From JAZKBN01 sp040388605 (GTDB lineage Bacteria > Bacteroidota > Bacteroidia > Cytophagales > Flexibacteraceae), in the NCBI GenBank assembly GCA_040388605.1, contig JAZKBN010000009.1, forward strand, positions 1 to 40,038: 40,038 nt of DNA, read 5' to 3'. Shown one piece after another: positions 24,798-32,690 of the stretch (within the stretch, counting starts at the first letter, position 1; each line of letters opens with the position of its first letter). Both the position numbers and the translations under genes were made by a program. The notes below the pieces were generated by a model, which was not told the origin of the DNA, searched no databases, and saw only the letters and a list, made by a program, of their open reading frames with translations.

Positions 24798-27527
24798 CTA
24801 TTCCTTAATCAATAACTTTTGCACTTTTTTAATGCCGTCAAAAACCGTTTCGAGTAAATATATCCCGGCCGGGTTCCCCGTCAAATCAGCATTAATAATT
24901 TTTCCGCTTTCACTACCGTCAATAGCTTTTCGGAATACAGGTCGGCCGGCACAATCGGAAACAGATATTACGCCGGGGCCGCCTGATGTGCTTAAATCTA
25001 TACTGAAGTTCCCGTTGCCCGGGTTAGGCCAAACCGCAGGTGTATTCTTACCGGTATATTGCTTTGTGCCGACAGGAAAAGTGATTGTAACCGTATAATC
25101 TTCACCTTCACCCGAAAGGAAATCGGTACAGGCATCTGAGGGGTTAATAAAGTTACCGGCTGTTCTTGTTCTTAACCTGAGCACTGCCCGGCCCGTTACA
25201 GCAGATTCCGGCACCGTAAAGTCTGCAGTTGCAGGCACATTGGGTGTTGTTAATGGGCTTATGCTGAAAAACTCCTCATTGCTAAACTGCCCGTCGCGGT
25301 TATAATCAAGCCAGGCCGCTGCAATATGCACACCGGCCGAAACTAAAGATAATGTATATCGCCTGCCCTGCTCCAGCTTAGCTGTGGTGCTGTCGTCGGC
25401 CGGCCAGGCAATATTATTATAGATAAGCCCCAAATTACAAGCCGAAGAGTTATGCAACGTACTTCCTGCAATGGCGACCAAGGTAATTTTCTCAGTTTCG
25501 TTGCCTGTACATTCCTCATTTTTCCCCAGGCAATAATTACCGGGTAATACATTAATATCTGTGGGTGCATAATCCTGCCCGTGCATGTTCTTAAGCATGA
25601 AACGACCTGAGCTTGACCCGGTTGGGAAAAGGCCTTTCCAGGAATTTCCGCTGAAAACCGCGCCTGTTACCGTTACCCCGTCAAGAAAAAGGGAATCTGT
25701 AGACTGACCGTTATTGGTATAAACCGTATATGGAAAACCTGCTCTTATATTTGCCGGTATAACTGAAGTTATATCAGGTACCGGGAAATTTTCGCAACTG
25801 AAGCTAAGACTGAAACCATTGTCGGTAATGCCTGAATTAGTGGTAAAAACAAGGCTGAGCTTACCCTCTGCATTATCGGCATATATATCAGGCGGGGTAT
25901 TACTGCCGCTATATGTGCCTATAAGGCGACCGTTCAGGTCGCCCTCGTAAATTTTAAGCACATCGTTACCGGCTTCGGTCCTGAAGTTCTCAAAATGTAT
26001 TTTAATGGTTTTGCCGGGTATTCCCGGCCGAATTTCCTGTATTACCGAAAGGTTGTTTTCGTAATTTCCACAGCCGTCGTGGTCCATAATGCGGCCACTG
26101 CAGGCAACAACAGGCATGCCCGATAATACATAAAAGGAATCTACCTGGAAGCAGCGATTCGGGTAAACGCTGTCAGCGGCACTGTGCACCGAAAGCGAGC
26201 CGGTGCTTGCCCCTGCCGGAACCACAGCTACTATTGTATTGGCATTGCGGGCGGTAACATTTGCCGGCGCCCCGTTAAACTTTACTTTACCTGTAACATT
26301 AAGGCCTGTACCGTTTATGGTAACCACTGTACCCGGCATACCATGCTTTGGGGTGTAATCACGTACTGAAAAATCGGCGCAGGAAACTGAAAAGGAAAAA
26401 CCATCGTCGCCCACACTGTTATCGCTTACAAAATGTATGGTTAAGCGGCCCTGCAGGTTTGTGGCGGTAAATGTAGGGGGAAGCTCATTGCCGCTGTAAG
26501 TACCTAAAAGAGTGCCGTTAGTGTCGCCGTCGAAAATTCTTACATAATCGTAAACCGGTTCTGTTTTAAAAGACTGCCATTGAATGCGCACCTGTCTGCC
26601 CGCGGTTCCCGGCCAAATCTCCTGTATGCGGTTTGTATTGTCGGCATATGAGGGGCCTGTTTCATGGTCTATGATAACGCCGTCGCAGGTGTAAATGGTG
26701 GCTCCGGTCATATAGCTTACATCGCCTACAATAAAATTCTGCCAGGTATTATAATTACCCGCAGCTGCTGTAAAGTTTAATGGCCCCGATGTGGCGCCTG
26801 CCGGAACTGTTGTGGTAATAGTATTACCGTTAACAAGCGTGAAAGGCGACGATCTGCCGTTGAATTTCAGGCTTGTAACCATTTCAAGATGAGAGCCTGT
26901 AACCGTAACGGTTTCGCCAATACGGCCATGCTGAGGGGAAAACCTGGTAATTACATAGTCTGCGCAGCTTACAACAGCTTTAAAGCCGCTGAAGTTTAAA
27001 CTTAAATCAGATTTAAACCTGAGCGTAAGCTTACCGGCCGCGTTGCTCGCTGTTAATGAAGGTGGTAATCGGGTTCCGCTGAATACGCCCAAGAGGTTGG
27101 CTGCCGAGGTATCTCCGTCATATATATATACCTTATCGAAATTGAGCTCGGTGTTCATTTCCTGGAAGGTAAGCTTAACCAGTTTGCCGGGTGTGGCAGG
27201 CAGAATGGGCTGAATAATATCCTGGGCGTCGGCATAATTGACTGTTGCCGGGGAATGGTCTGCAATTATTCCGCTGCATGTTGTAATAGTGGTTCGGCTG
27301 AGCACATAATCGGTAATGCTTTCGGGCTTTAATAACTGCTTATACATGCCTTGGCATTTCGTATTTTGAAAACCGGCGGAGCTTTTATTTTTATGCCCCG
27401 CGTTTGCTTGCGCAGAAATATGGACCAAGGCAATTTGTACGCACACTAAAAAATAACAGATGAACAAAACTCGGCAAAGCCGATTGAAAACGCACTTAAC
27501 ACCAGGGAGACTCATAGCAGGAAGCAT
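24798..27527 (-). CDS. Large T9SS-secreted protein with three CUB and IPT/TIG modules and a GEVED domain
   Basis: A paralogue of the neighbouring four-CUB protein, 909 residues from ATG 27527 (ATG 27515 is nearly as good). Both lie just inside a promoter at 27561, which excludes the longer open frame to 27686. The hydrophobic signal region (about 14-37) is preceded by a basic stretch. Three CUB-like modules (about 80-185, 275-385, 475-580; motifs FDKVYIYDGD, YDYVRIFDGD, NDVLKIYEGD) alternate with IPT-like modules (FSPQHG, YTPKHG). A GEVED-type domain (SGEGEDYTVTI) and a type A sorting domain (WPNPGNGNFSIDL) close it. It has one CUB-IPT unit fewer than its neighbour, suggesting repeat gain or loss. 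Likely surface-exposed; ligand unknown. Confidence 0.87.
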   Translation of the reverse strand: MLPAMSLPGVKCVFNRLCRVLFICYFLVCVQIALVHISAQANAGHKNKSSAGFQNTKCQGMYKQLLKPESITDYVLSRTTITTCSGIIADHSPATVNYADAQDIIQPILPATPGKLVKLTFQEMNTELNFDKVYIYDGDTSAANLLGVFSGTRLPPSLTASNAAGKLTLRFKSDLSLNFSGFKAVVSCADYVITRFSPQHGRIGETVTVTGSHLEMVTSLKFNGRSSPFTLVNGNTITTTVPAGATSGPLNFTAAAGNYNTWQNFIVGDVSYMTGATIYTCDGVIIDHETGPSYADNTNRIQEIWPGTAGRQVRIQWQSFKTEPVYDYVRIFDGDTNGTLLGTYSGNELPPTFTATNLQGRLTIHFVSDNSVGDDGFSFSVSCADFSVRDYTPKHGMPGTVVTINGTGLNVTGKVKFNGAPANVTARNANTIVAVVPAGASTGSLSVHSAADSVYPNRCFQVDSFYVLSGMPVVACSGRIMDHDGCGNYENNLSVIQEIRPGIPGKTIKIHFENFRTEAGNDVLKIYEGDLNGRLIGTYSGSNTPPDIYADNAEGKLSLVFTTNSGITDNGFSLSFSCENFPVPDITSVIPANIRAGFPYTVYTNNGQSTDSLFLDGVTVTGAVFSGNSWKGLFPTGSSSGRFMLKNMHGQDYAPTDINVLPGNYCLGKNEECTGNETEKITLVAIAGSTLHNSSACNLGLIYNNIAWPADDSTTAKLEQGRRYTLSLVSAGVHIAAAWLDYNRDGQFSNEEFFSISPLTTPNVPATADFTVPESAVTGRAVLRLRTRTAGNFINPSDACTDFLSGEGEDYTVTITFPVGTKQYTGKNTPAVWPNPGNGNFSIDLSTSGGPGVISVSDCAGRPVFRKAIDGSESGKIINADLTGNPAGIYLLETVFDGIKKVQKLLIKE

Positions 27528-27560
27528 AGTATTAAAAGAAATTACTTGAGCAAAGTCCTG

Positions 27561-27568
27561 CAAATATA
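27561..27568 (-). promoter_or_regulatory. -7 promoter element of the three-CUB protein gene
   Basis: The minus strand reads TATATTTG followed by CAGGAC, an exact -7 match, 33 bases before ATG 27527. A TTG exists 23 bases upstream (27594-27592), slightly long. Confidence 0.55.
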
Positions 27569-27854
27569 ACTGCCGCTCAGGTGATAAAGTACAATTACAA
27601 AACCAATTATAAAATAAAAGCCTGCAGTACATACAGCCGTATAAAACAGAAAACAGAGCATGAGCTAAACGGCCGTCGGAAACCAAAACAAACCATTGGT
27701 TTATTGCATGTTATGCTGCCGGGCATTTATAAGCAGCCAATATTCGGCATTGAAAAACAAAAGCTATCAAGCACACTGTCAAGCGGTTATAAAAATTATT
27801 TTTTTCAATAATCAAGAAAGCTGACTTTATTCTTCAAAAGTTAATATTAACAGG

Positions 27855-27885
27855 TTGCTATTTTGGCCATGCCTTGCTACCTTTG
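27855..27885 (+). promoter_or_regulatory. Promoter of the first LysE-like gene
   Basis: TTG (27855-27857), 20-base spacer, TACCTTTG (27878-27885): a full Bacteroidota consensus. The leader to ATG 27955 is about 62 bases and contains a short out-of-frame ATG at 27926. Confidence 0.7.
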
Positions 27886-27954
27886 AATATCTGATTTTTA
27901 CTTTAAAGCTCACCGGCTAAAACTAATGAAAACAACTCTATATAAAACAACCAT

Positions 27955-28584
27955 ATGCATATTGTCGGTCAGTTTCTTACCGCGTTTATAATAGCAGGTG
28001 CAGGTGCACTGCAAGCCGGGCCCGTTTGCCGATACGTATTACAATTTTCCGGCAATGGTGGCATGCAACGCAGCCTGCCTATATTAATAGGCGGTATTTT
28101 TCCCGAGTTTCTTATTGCACTCCTTTGCTCAACGGCTGTTTGCCTGCCTGCCGCAAACAGCTCTCCATTTATTATTTTCTCTAACCTTGTAATGATAGCC
28201 TTTTTTCTATACGGCTTGCATTACCTGTTATGGAGAAAAACAAGGTTCACCTATGCCGCAACACCGGGCAACTACGAAAGCATAGGCCAAGGCTTTGTTG
28301 CCGCTTTTAACGATCCGATGCATTACTTTTTTTGGATATCGGCCACAACATTTGCCCGTATGAACGATTGGCTTATTCCCGGCAAAACCACTTCTGTAGT
28401 ATTCGCAACTGGCGCGTTATGCGGGGCGCTCACTATGTATCTGCTGGTAGCCATGCTAGGTGAACGCATTAATCTTAAAAAAATATTGAGCGTTACCATA
28501 CTCAGTATTAAGATTCACGGTCTTTTGGTACTTGCAGCGGTAACTCCTATGATAATTAACCTTATAAGATCTTTGGTTAATTAA
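27955..28584 (+). CDS. Divergent LysE/RhtB-like membrane transporter
   Basis: The product is 209 residues, nearly all hydrophobic, with five to six membrane helices. The layout is that of LysE-type exporters: an N-terminal helix ending in a GAGALQAGP motif (15-23, in place of the usual PGP), a hydrophilic stretch after TM3 and an FNDP (about 118-121) in place of the family's NP(K) before TM4. Divergence from textbook LysE makes the assignment moderate; substrates of the family are amino acids and other small metabolites. A homologous gene lies 517 bases downstream. An out-of-frame ATG at 27926 precedes this start. Confidence 0.6.
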   Translation: MHIVGQFLTAFIIAGAGALQAGPVCRYVLQFSGNGGMQRSLPILIGGIFPEFLIALLCSTAVCLPAANSSPFIIFSNLVMIAFFLYGLHYLLWRKTRFTYAATPGNYESIGQGFVAAFNDPMHYFFWISATTFARMNDWLIPGKTTSVVFATGALCGALTMYLLVAMLGERINLKKILSVTILSIKIHGLLVLAAVTPMIINLIRSLVN

Positions 28585-29101
28585 CCCCGGCAGGGTTCTG
28601 TAAGCCGGGAAATATTAATTTACATTATACCGTGAATGTTTTAAATTTTTAATTCCTAACACGTACCCGTAAAGCAATAAAAACCATTAAATACTTATTT
28701 TCAGCACTTTACCCATTATTCTGGTATATTATTTAAAGCGGCGTTACTATATTGCGCTCGCATTCGGGCCGGCTTTTACTTTGTTGCCTGCAATGGAAAT
28801 CTTTAACATTACCATGTAAATACCTATACCTAAACTGCTGCCGCATATGCGATCTTGGCATGTTTTGGTTAATTACTCTACAAACTATATTCTAAGGCTC
28901 TTAAAACCTCAATACCGAAAGGCTGATTTAACTATAATAAGCTGATATTGAACTAATTATTGTATAGTTTTTTAACTATGCCGCAGGTATGTTCCGGTAC
29001 TTTTTTAATGATGCGTTTTTTAAGCACGTGTTTAAACGTTTGTAATTATTAATACTCAAACACCAAGCTTACGGAATGAAAATAAACTAAAACTTTAGTA
29101 C
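28585..29101. other. AT-rich spacer between the two LysE-like genes
   Basis: 517 bases, clearly richer in A+T than its surroundings. A hairpin CCCGGC/GCCGGG (28586-28609) directly follows the stop of the first gene and may be a weak terminator. I see no gene, no strong promoter and no repeat in the remainder. Confidence 0.45.
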
Positions 29102-29748
29102 ATGTTGCTGACTGCAAATTTAACTGTCGGATTCTTATTAGGTATNNNNNNNNNNTAACAGCCGCATTCCAAATGGGCCCGGCCGGGCGCGAAGGTCTTC
29201 GCATAGCCGCACACAGGGGCTCTTTAAGTTCAATACCATTATCAATAGGCAATGCCGTTGCGCTCTTTCTGTTCGTGACAGGCGCTGCTGAAATGCAGTT
29301 TGTACCGGCAGGCCTAAAGCTCCCGGAACAATTTATAAACGGGGTGGCGCTGCTGGCCTTTACAGGCTACTGCATATACTTTTTGTTTGTGAGAAAACCG
29401 GCAACTGCTTATGTGGAAACCCCGGGTACCCACATGCAGGTACAATCCGGTTTCGCCTTTACTTTGGGCGACCCGCAAATTCTCTTTTTCAGCATAGGCA
29501 GCCTGCTATGCCTGCGTAACCTGGGTTATATATTGAAAACATCTTCGGTACCGGGCATATTAACATTGGCGTCTGCATCAATGGCAGGATTACTCATTGC
29601 ACAATACCTGATTGCCCGGGCCGGCTCAAAGCTGAGCATTCCGCAGCTATACGGCCTTAATATGCTATTGCTTAAAATTCATGGCATTATTGTGCTGGGC
29701 CTTGTATTACCCGGGCTCATTAACCTGTTTATTGCATTGTTCCTCTAA
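29102..29748 (+). CDS. Second LysE-like membrane transporter, interrupted by assembly gap
   Basis: ATG 29102 begins MLLTANLTVGFLLG. Ten N (29146-29155) follow, and the remainder (TAAFQMGPAGREGL...) is in another frame. Collapsing the N run and one shared T gives GGT-ATA-ACA and one continuous frame of about 211 residues, whose first 30 residues then align without indels to the first LysE-like protein (GAGALQAGP versus GITAAFQMGP). Later features parallel it too: a TPGTHMQ loop and LGDP before TM4. Five to six membrane helices. The pair are diverged tandem paralogues; substrate unknown. Confidence 0.6.
29146..29155. other. Scaffold gap (10 N) inside the second LysE-like gene
   Basis: The flanks appear to overlap by a single base. 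The true sequence is probably continuous with no missing DNA. Confidence 0.85.
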
Positions 29749-29875
29749 TGTCGTGTTCAGTTAAAAGGGCAGTTTTACAATTCATTTTAGCGGGCTGCAA
29801 ATATTCTTTTCGTTTTAATTTCCCAGTAGATTGCCGGAAGGAAAGCGTATAATATAGGTACAGCGAATTGCTTTA

Positions 29876-30556
29876 CTAACCCTCGTTAATTTCCCTGAAA
29901 ACTGCCGGTGAGTTCAGCTCGCCAATGTGATAATGCAGGTTATACCAATTGAGCATTCCGTCAAGCATGATGCGTCTTATTGCCGTATTAATTTGCAGTT
30001 CGGCCCCGAAACCATTTTGCATCATGGTATCGAAAGCAGCAACAGCGGCATGGTAATCTGCAATATTACGGGTTGGCAGGGGTAAAATATCAAGCGGCGA
30101 GCTTGGCGCCACACCCATTACCGAAGCAAGCCCGAGCATAAAATGAAGGTGAAAATTCTCTGGCTGAATGCGCATTAAATCAAGATACTCCAGCGATGAA
30201 AAAAGAAAATGGAAAAGCTCCTCGTTGGCGCTTTCCTCTTTCAGCAGCTTCCCGAGCAATTCGGCCAGGAACATGGCTGTTGCGGTTTTAGATGCGCTGA
30301 AAGGTATATCTGTCCATGGACGGGCAGAGCGTATTTCAGAAATCCGGTTCAGGCCCGAATCGGTTTTGTGGTAAACCACCATTTCGAGCAGGGAAAGGGG
30401 CTGAAACATGCCCATACCTGTTTTTGTTTTTGCGCTCCGCACGCTGTTAACAACATACCCCTGTATGCCGAAAGCCTCGGTATATGCCCTCAGCACAATA
30501 GAGGTTTCGCGATAGCGCACATAGCCCAATACAATTCCGCGTGTTTTATGCAGCAT
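29876..30556 (-). CDS. recO: DNA repair protein RecO
   Basis: The 226-residue protein belongs to the RecO family, which with RecR loads RecA onto SSB-coated single strands in the RecFOR pathway. The N-terminal OB-fold is recognisable (TRGIVLGYVRYRETSIVLRAY, read from 5; GIQGYVVNSVRS), followed by the helical domain. The zinc-type cysteines of some RecO proteins are absent, as is usual in Bacteroidota. The ATG at 30556 gives MLHKTRGIVLG, the standard family start. Monocistronic on the minus strand. Confidence 0.9.
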   Translation of the reverse strand: MLHKTRGIVLGYVRYRETSIVLRAYTEAFGIQGYVVNSVRSAKTKTGMGMFQPLSLLEMVVYHKTDSGLNRISEIRSARPWTDIPFSASKTATAMFLAELLGKLLKEESANEELFHFLFSSLEYLDLMRIQPENFHLHFMLGLASVMGVAPSSPLDILPLPTRNIADYHAAVAAFDTMMQNGFGAELQINTAIRRIMLDGMLNWYNLHYHIGELNSPAVFREINEG

Positions 30557-30773
30557 GGTGTAAATGTAGTACGTTGCGCTTTAAGAAATTACGGCAGCAA
30601 CCCCGTTAAGACCAGGCCGACTTATAATTTTTGGTCTTTTTTGGGCCTGCCACGCATTCGCTCATCATTTCGTAGATTAAGCATTTAAGATTGACCCTTA
30701 ATGGCCGGCAATACCTCAATAAAAGTACTGAATAGTATAAAAACGGGTATAAACATCCGTATATAACCCCAAA

Positions 30774-30800
30774 AGCCCTGAACGGATTACCGACAGGGCT
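30774..30800 (-). terminator. Rho-independent terminator after the PID-CTERM gene
   Basis: On the minus strand AGCCCTG/CAGGGCT (7 bp) with a 13-base loop is followed by TTTTGGGG, 38 bases past the stop codon. Confidence 0.75.
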
Positions 30801-30837
30801 GAATATGGCAAAATGTATATTTAGCTATGCTAATAAA

Positions 30838-31104
30838 TTAGCGAGCCGATGCTTCGTTAGCAGCTTTCTTTTTTGCGCGTGCGGCTTTTAATTTCTTCAC
30901 ACCGTAAGCAGCACCGCTTACCAACAATAAAGAAGCACCGCCATCTACCGGGATAACACCGGGGCCGGGTGCATTTACATTGCCGCCACCGTTTTCGGCA
31001 CAGTCTATCGGATCATAATCCGGATCCGTAGGTACACATACGTCGGCACGAACCGCAAGAACGGTAAGGCAGAGAGCAAAAGAGAGAAGTATTATTTTTT
31101 TCAT
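30838..31104 (-). CDS. Small PID-CTERM-type sorting-signal protein
   Basis: The product is 88 residues: a signal peptide (1-20, ending VRAD), a short acidic/Gly-Asn-Pro segment with two cysteines (C23, C35), then VIPVDGGASLLLVSGAAYG and a Lys/Arg/Ala tail. The C-terminal tripartite layout (P-V/I-D-G-G motif, hydrophobic helix, basic end) is that of Bacteroidota PID-CTERM sorting domains. There is only about 30 residues of mature protein, so it may be cargo in itself or a small surface peptide. The start follows a long structured leader, and a terminator lies just downstream, so the gene is a self-contained unit. Confidence 0.78.
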   Translation of the reverse strand: MKKIILLSFALCLTVLAVRADVCVPTDPDYDPIDCAENGGGNVNAPGPGVIPVDGGASLLLVSGAAYGVKKLKAARAKKKAANEASAR

Positions 31105-31356
31105 TTTCAGAATAAGCCCCCGGACCTGTTAAAGGCAAACCGGAAACGTTTAAGGGATTATTTGGCTAAGCCGATTTATTCATTCATGTACTGATAATTT
31201 CCGCAGGCCATGAATTATCGGATTCATTTCCTGTCAGCACGGGTAATAAAACCCGTAATTTTAGGCCGGAATAAGGTAATTCCTTTGCCTGAGTATGTCA
31301 CTGTGTTTTGCTCTCAGGGGCAGCCTGCTTCACAGCTGAGTACGCCCTTTGTTTGT
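31105..31356 (-). promoter_or_regulatory. Long structured 5' leader of the PID-CTERM gene
   Basis: About 245 nt lie between the predicted start of transcription and the ATG. Plain hairpins are seen at 31238-31255 (ACGGGT/ACCCGT) and 31267-31282 (GGAAT/ATTCC). Mutually exclusive pairings are visible: CTCAG 31313-31317 can pair with CTGAG at 31289-31293 or at 31336-31340. The stretch 31209-31221 can pair through ATTCATG/CATGAAT or through GATAATT/AATTATC plus CCGAT/ATCGG. A 15-codon upstream frame (MNPIIHGLRKLSVHE) also lies inside. I do not recognise a known riboswitch class. A cis-regulatory RNA is inferred. Confidence 0.5.
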
Positions 31357-31388
31357 CAAAGATAGCAAGTATTAGAAATATTAGTCAA
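31357..31388 (-). promoter_or_regulatory. Promoter of the PID-CTERM gene
   Basis: The minus strand reads TTG (31388-31386), 21 bases, TATCTTTG (31364-31357), matching both boxes. It lies 253 bases before the start codon. Confidence 0.75.
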
Positions 31389-31608
31389 GCAGGGAATGAA
31401 AATTTTCGATAAACTTTTGCTTAACCGCCTAAATAATGCCTTGAAGCACTATTTTAGTGCCGATTGCAAAAACACTAAGCAACCGGCAACAGGTACTTTA
31501 AAGGCGTTTTCAAGGTAATGTACTACAAATACGCCCAACAAAGTTGAATATGCTTCCACCTCAAAAGGTAAGCCAAATAATAGCTAATTGAAATTAATAA
31601 TTGCAAAA
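31389..31608. other. Spacer upstream of the GluQ-type gene
   Basis: About 220 AT-rich bases between two divergent genes. No gene, repeat or clear plus-strand promoter was recognised. Confidence 0.35.
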
Positions 31609-32580
31609 ATGATATTATCGCCTTTATTGAATTTCAGGAAAATCCTGGAGGCTGCCAAGGTCAAAAACCAAAATATTCGAACCAGGCTTGCCCCCACGCC
31701 CAGCGGTTACCTGCATGCCGGCAATGCCTTCAGTTTTGTGCTTACATGGCTGCTGGCACGTGCCTCAGGCCCCGGAAACAGCCTGCGGCTACGTATTGAT
31801 GATAACGACAGCACCCGCCTGCGACGCGAATACAGTGATGATCTTTTCCGCAGCCTGCGCCGCCTTGGGCTTGATTGGGATGAAGGACCCCAAAACCCGG
31901 CCGAGGCTCCCCTTTTCAGCCAAACGCTCAGGCAGGAACGTTACCTGCAACTGTTGGGCAGGCTGTACCAAACCGGGCACCTGTATGCATGTACCTGCAG
32001 CAGAAAGGATATTGCTGCCCAAACCTCGCATGAATGCCCCTGCCTGCTAAATGCGCATAAACTTAAATCAGATCCGGAATCAGCTCTTGGCTATACAGTT
32101 CCGCATGATACTGCCCTGCGCCTGCATACACCGGCCGACCTGCATATTACCGTGCCCGACCTAAGCGGAAAAGCTATTAATGTGCATTTATTAACCGGCA
32201 TACCAAATCCTGTACTCATGCGCCGAGACGGCATACCTGCCTACCACATTGCCAGCCTTGCCGATGATATAGATTATAAAATAAACCTTGTTGTGCGAGG
32301 CGATGATTTATTGCCTTCAACGGCCCTGCACCTGCACATGGCAACCCTGTTGGGCGAACAAAGCTTCCCGGATGCATTGTTCCTGCACCACCCCCTGCTC
32401 ACCGGCCCCGATGGCGAAAAACTGAGCAAGAGCATCGGCAGCCGCCCGGTTACTCCTGAAAACACCGATGAAAGAGAGCTTGTGGCTTTCTTTCGTATGT
32501 TTTCCCTGCTTGCAGGCATACCCGGCGAGGCTGTTTCAGCCATTGGATTACTGAGGCAGGTAAAAAAGGAAATAAGCTGA
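31609..32580 (+). CDS. gluQ: Glutamyl-Q tRNA(Asp) synthetase-like protein
   Basis: A class I synthetase catalytic core of 323 residues without an anticodon-binding domain, as in GluQ-RS, which attaches glutamate to queuosine of tRNA-Asp. HIGH-like motif LHAGN (35-39) within RLAPTPSGYLHAG; the family's RIEDTD becomes RIDDND (62-67); a zinc-type cysteine set CTC (128-130) and CPC (143-145); KMSKS-like KLSKS (271-275). ATG 31609 is preferred; a TTG at 31588 adds seven residues. It differs from GltX by length and missing C-terminal domain. Assignment to queuosine modification is by family knowledge, not shown here. Confidence 0.82.
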   Translation: MILSPLLNFRKILEAAKVKNQNIRTRLAPTPSGYLHAGNAFSFVLTWLLARASGPGNSLRLRIDDNDSTRLRREYSDDLFRSLRRLGLDWDEGPQNPAEAPLFSQTLRQERYLQLLGRLYQTGHLYACTCSRKDIAAQTSHECPCLLNAHKLKSDPESALGYTVPHDTALRLHTPADLHITVPDLSGKAINVHLLTGIPNPVLMRRDGIPAYHIASLADDIDYKINLVVRGDDLLPSTALHLHMATLLGEQSFPDALFLHHPLLTGPDGEKLSKSIGSRPVTPENTDERELVAFFRMFSLLAGIPGEAVSAIGLLRQVKKEIS

Positions 32581-32628
32581 AGCAGGCCAATCATTCAACC
32601 ATATTACATCCTTTAACCCCGGCAATAT

Positions 32629-32636
32629 TATATTTG
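32629..32636 (+). promoter_or_regulatory. -7 promoter element before the DUF2723-type gene
   Basis: TATATTTG followed by CAGC matches TAnnTTTG, about 55 bases before the TTG start. No -33 TTG at the right spacing. Confidence 0.45.
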
Positions 32637-32690
32637 CAGCCATGCTGCAAATCAAGGCAGGTTTAGTACAGTAAATTCAGAAGCACAATT

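Larger units (their letters stand above)
27528..27954. other. Divergent promoter region between the CUB protein and LysE-like genes
   Basis: About 430 AT-rich bases with one promoter in each direction (minus 27561-27568, plus 27855-27885). A 76-codon open frame on the plus strand (27581-27811) lacks coding character. No other structure was seen. Confidence 0.4.

Noticed and set aside
27528..27686. N-terminal extension of the three-CUB protein to 27686
   Set aside because: The promoter -7 element at 27561-27568 lies inside the extension, and the added residues do not resemble a signal peptide.
31238..31300. Resemblance of GGCAAA...GGCCTAAA in the PID-CTERM leader to a c-di-GMP-I riboswitch
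   Set aside because: Only short pieces match. The tetraloop, receptor and second domain of that class are not in the right order.
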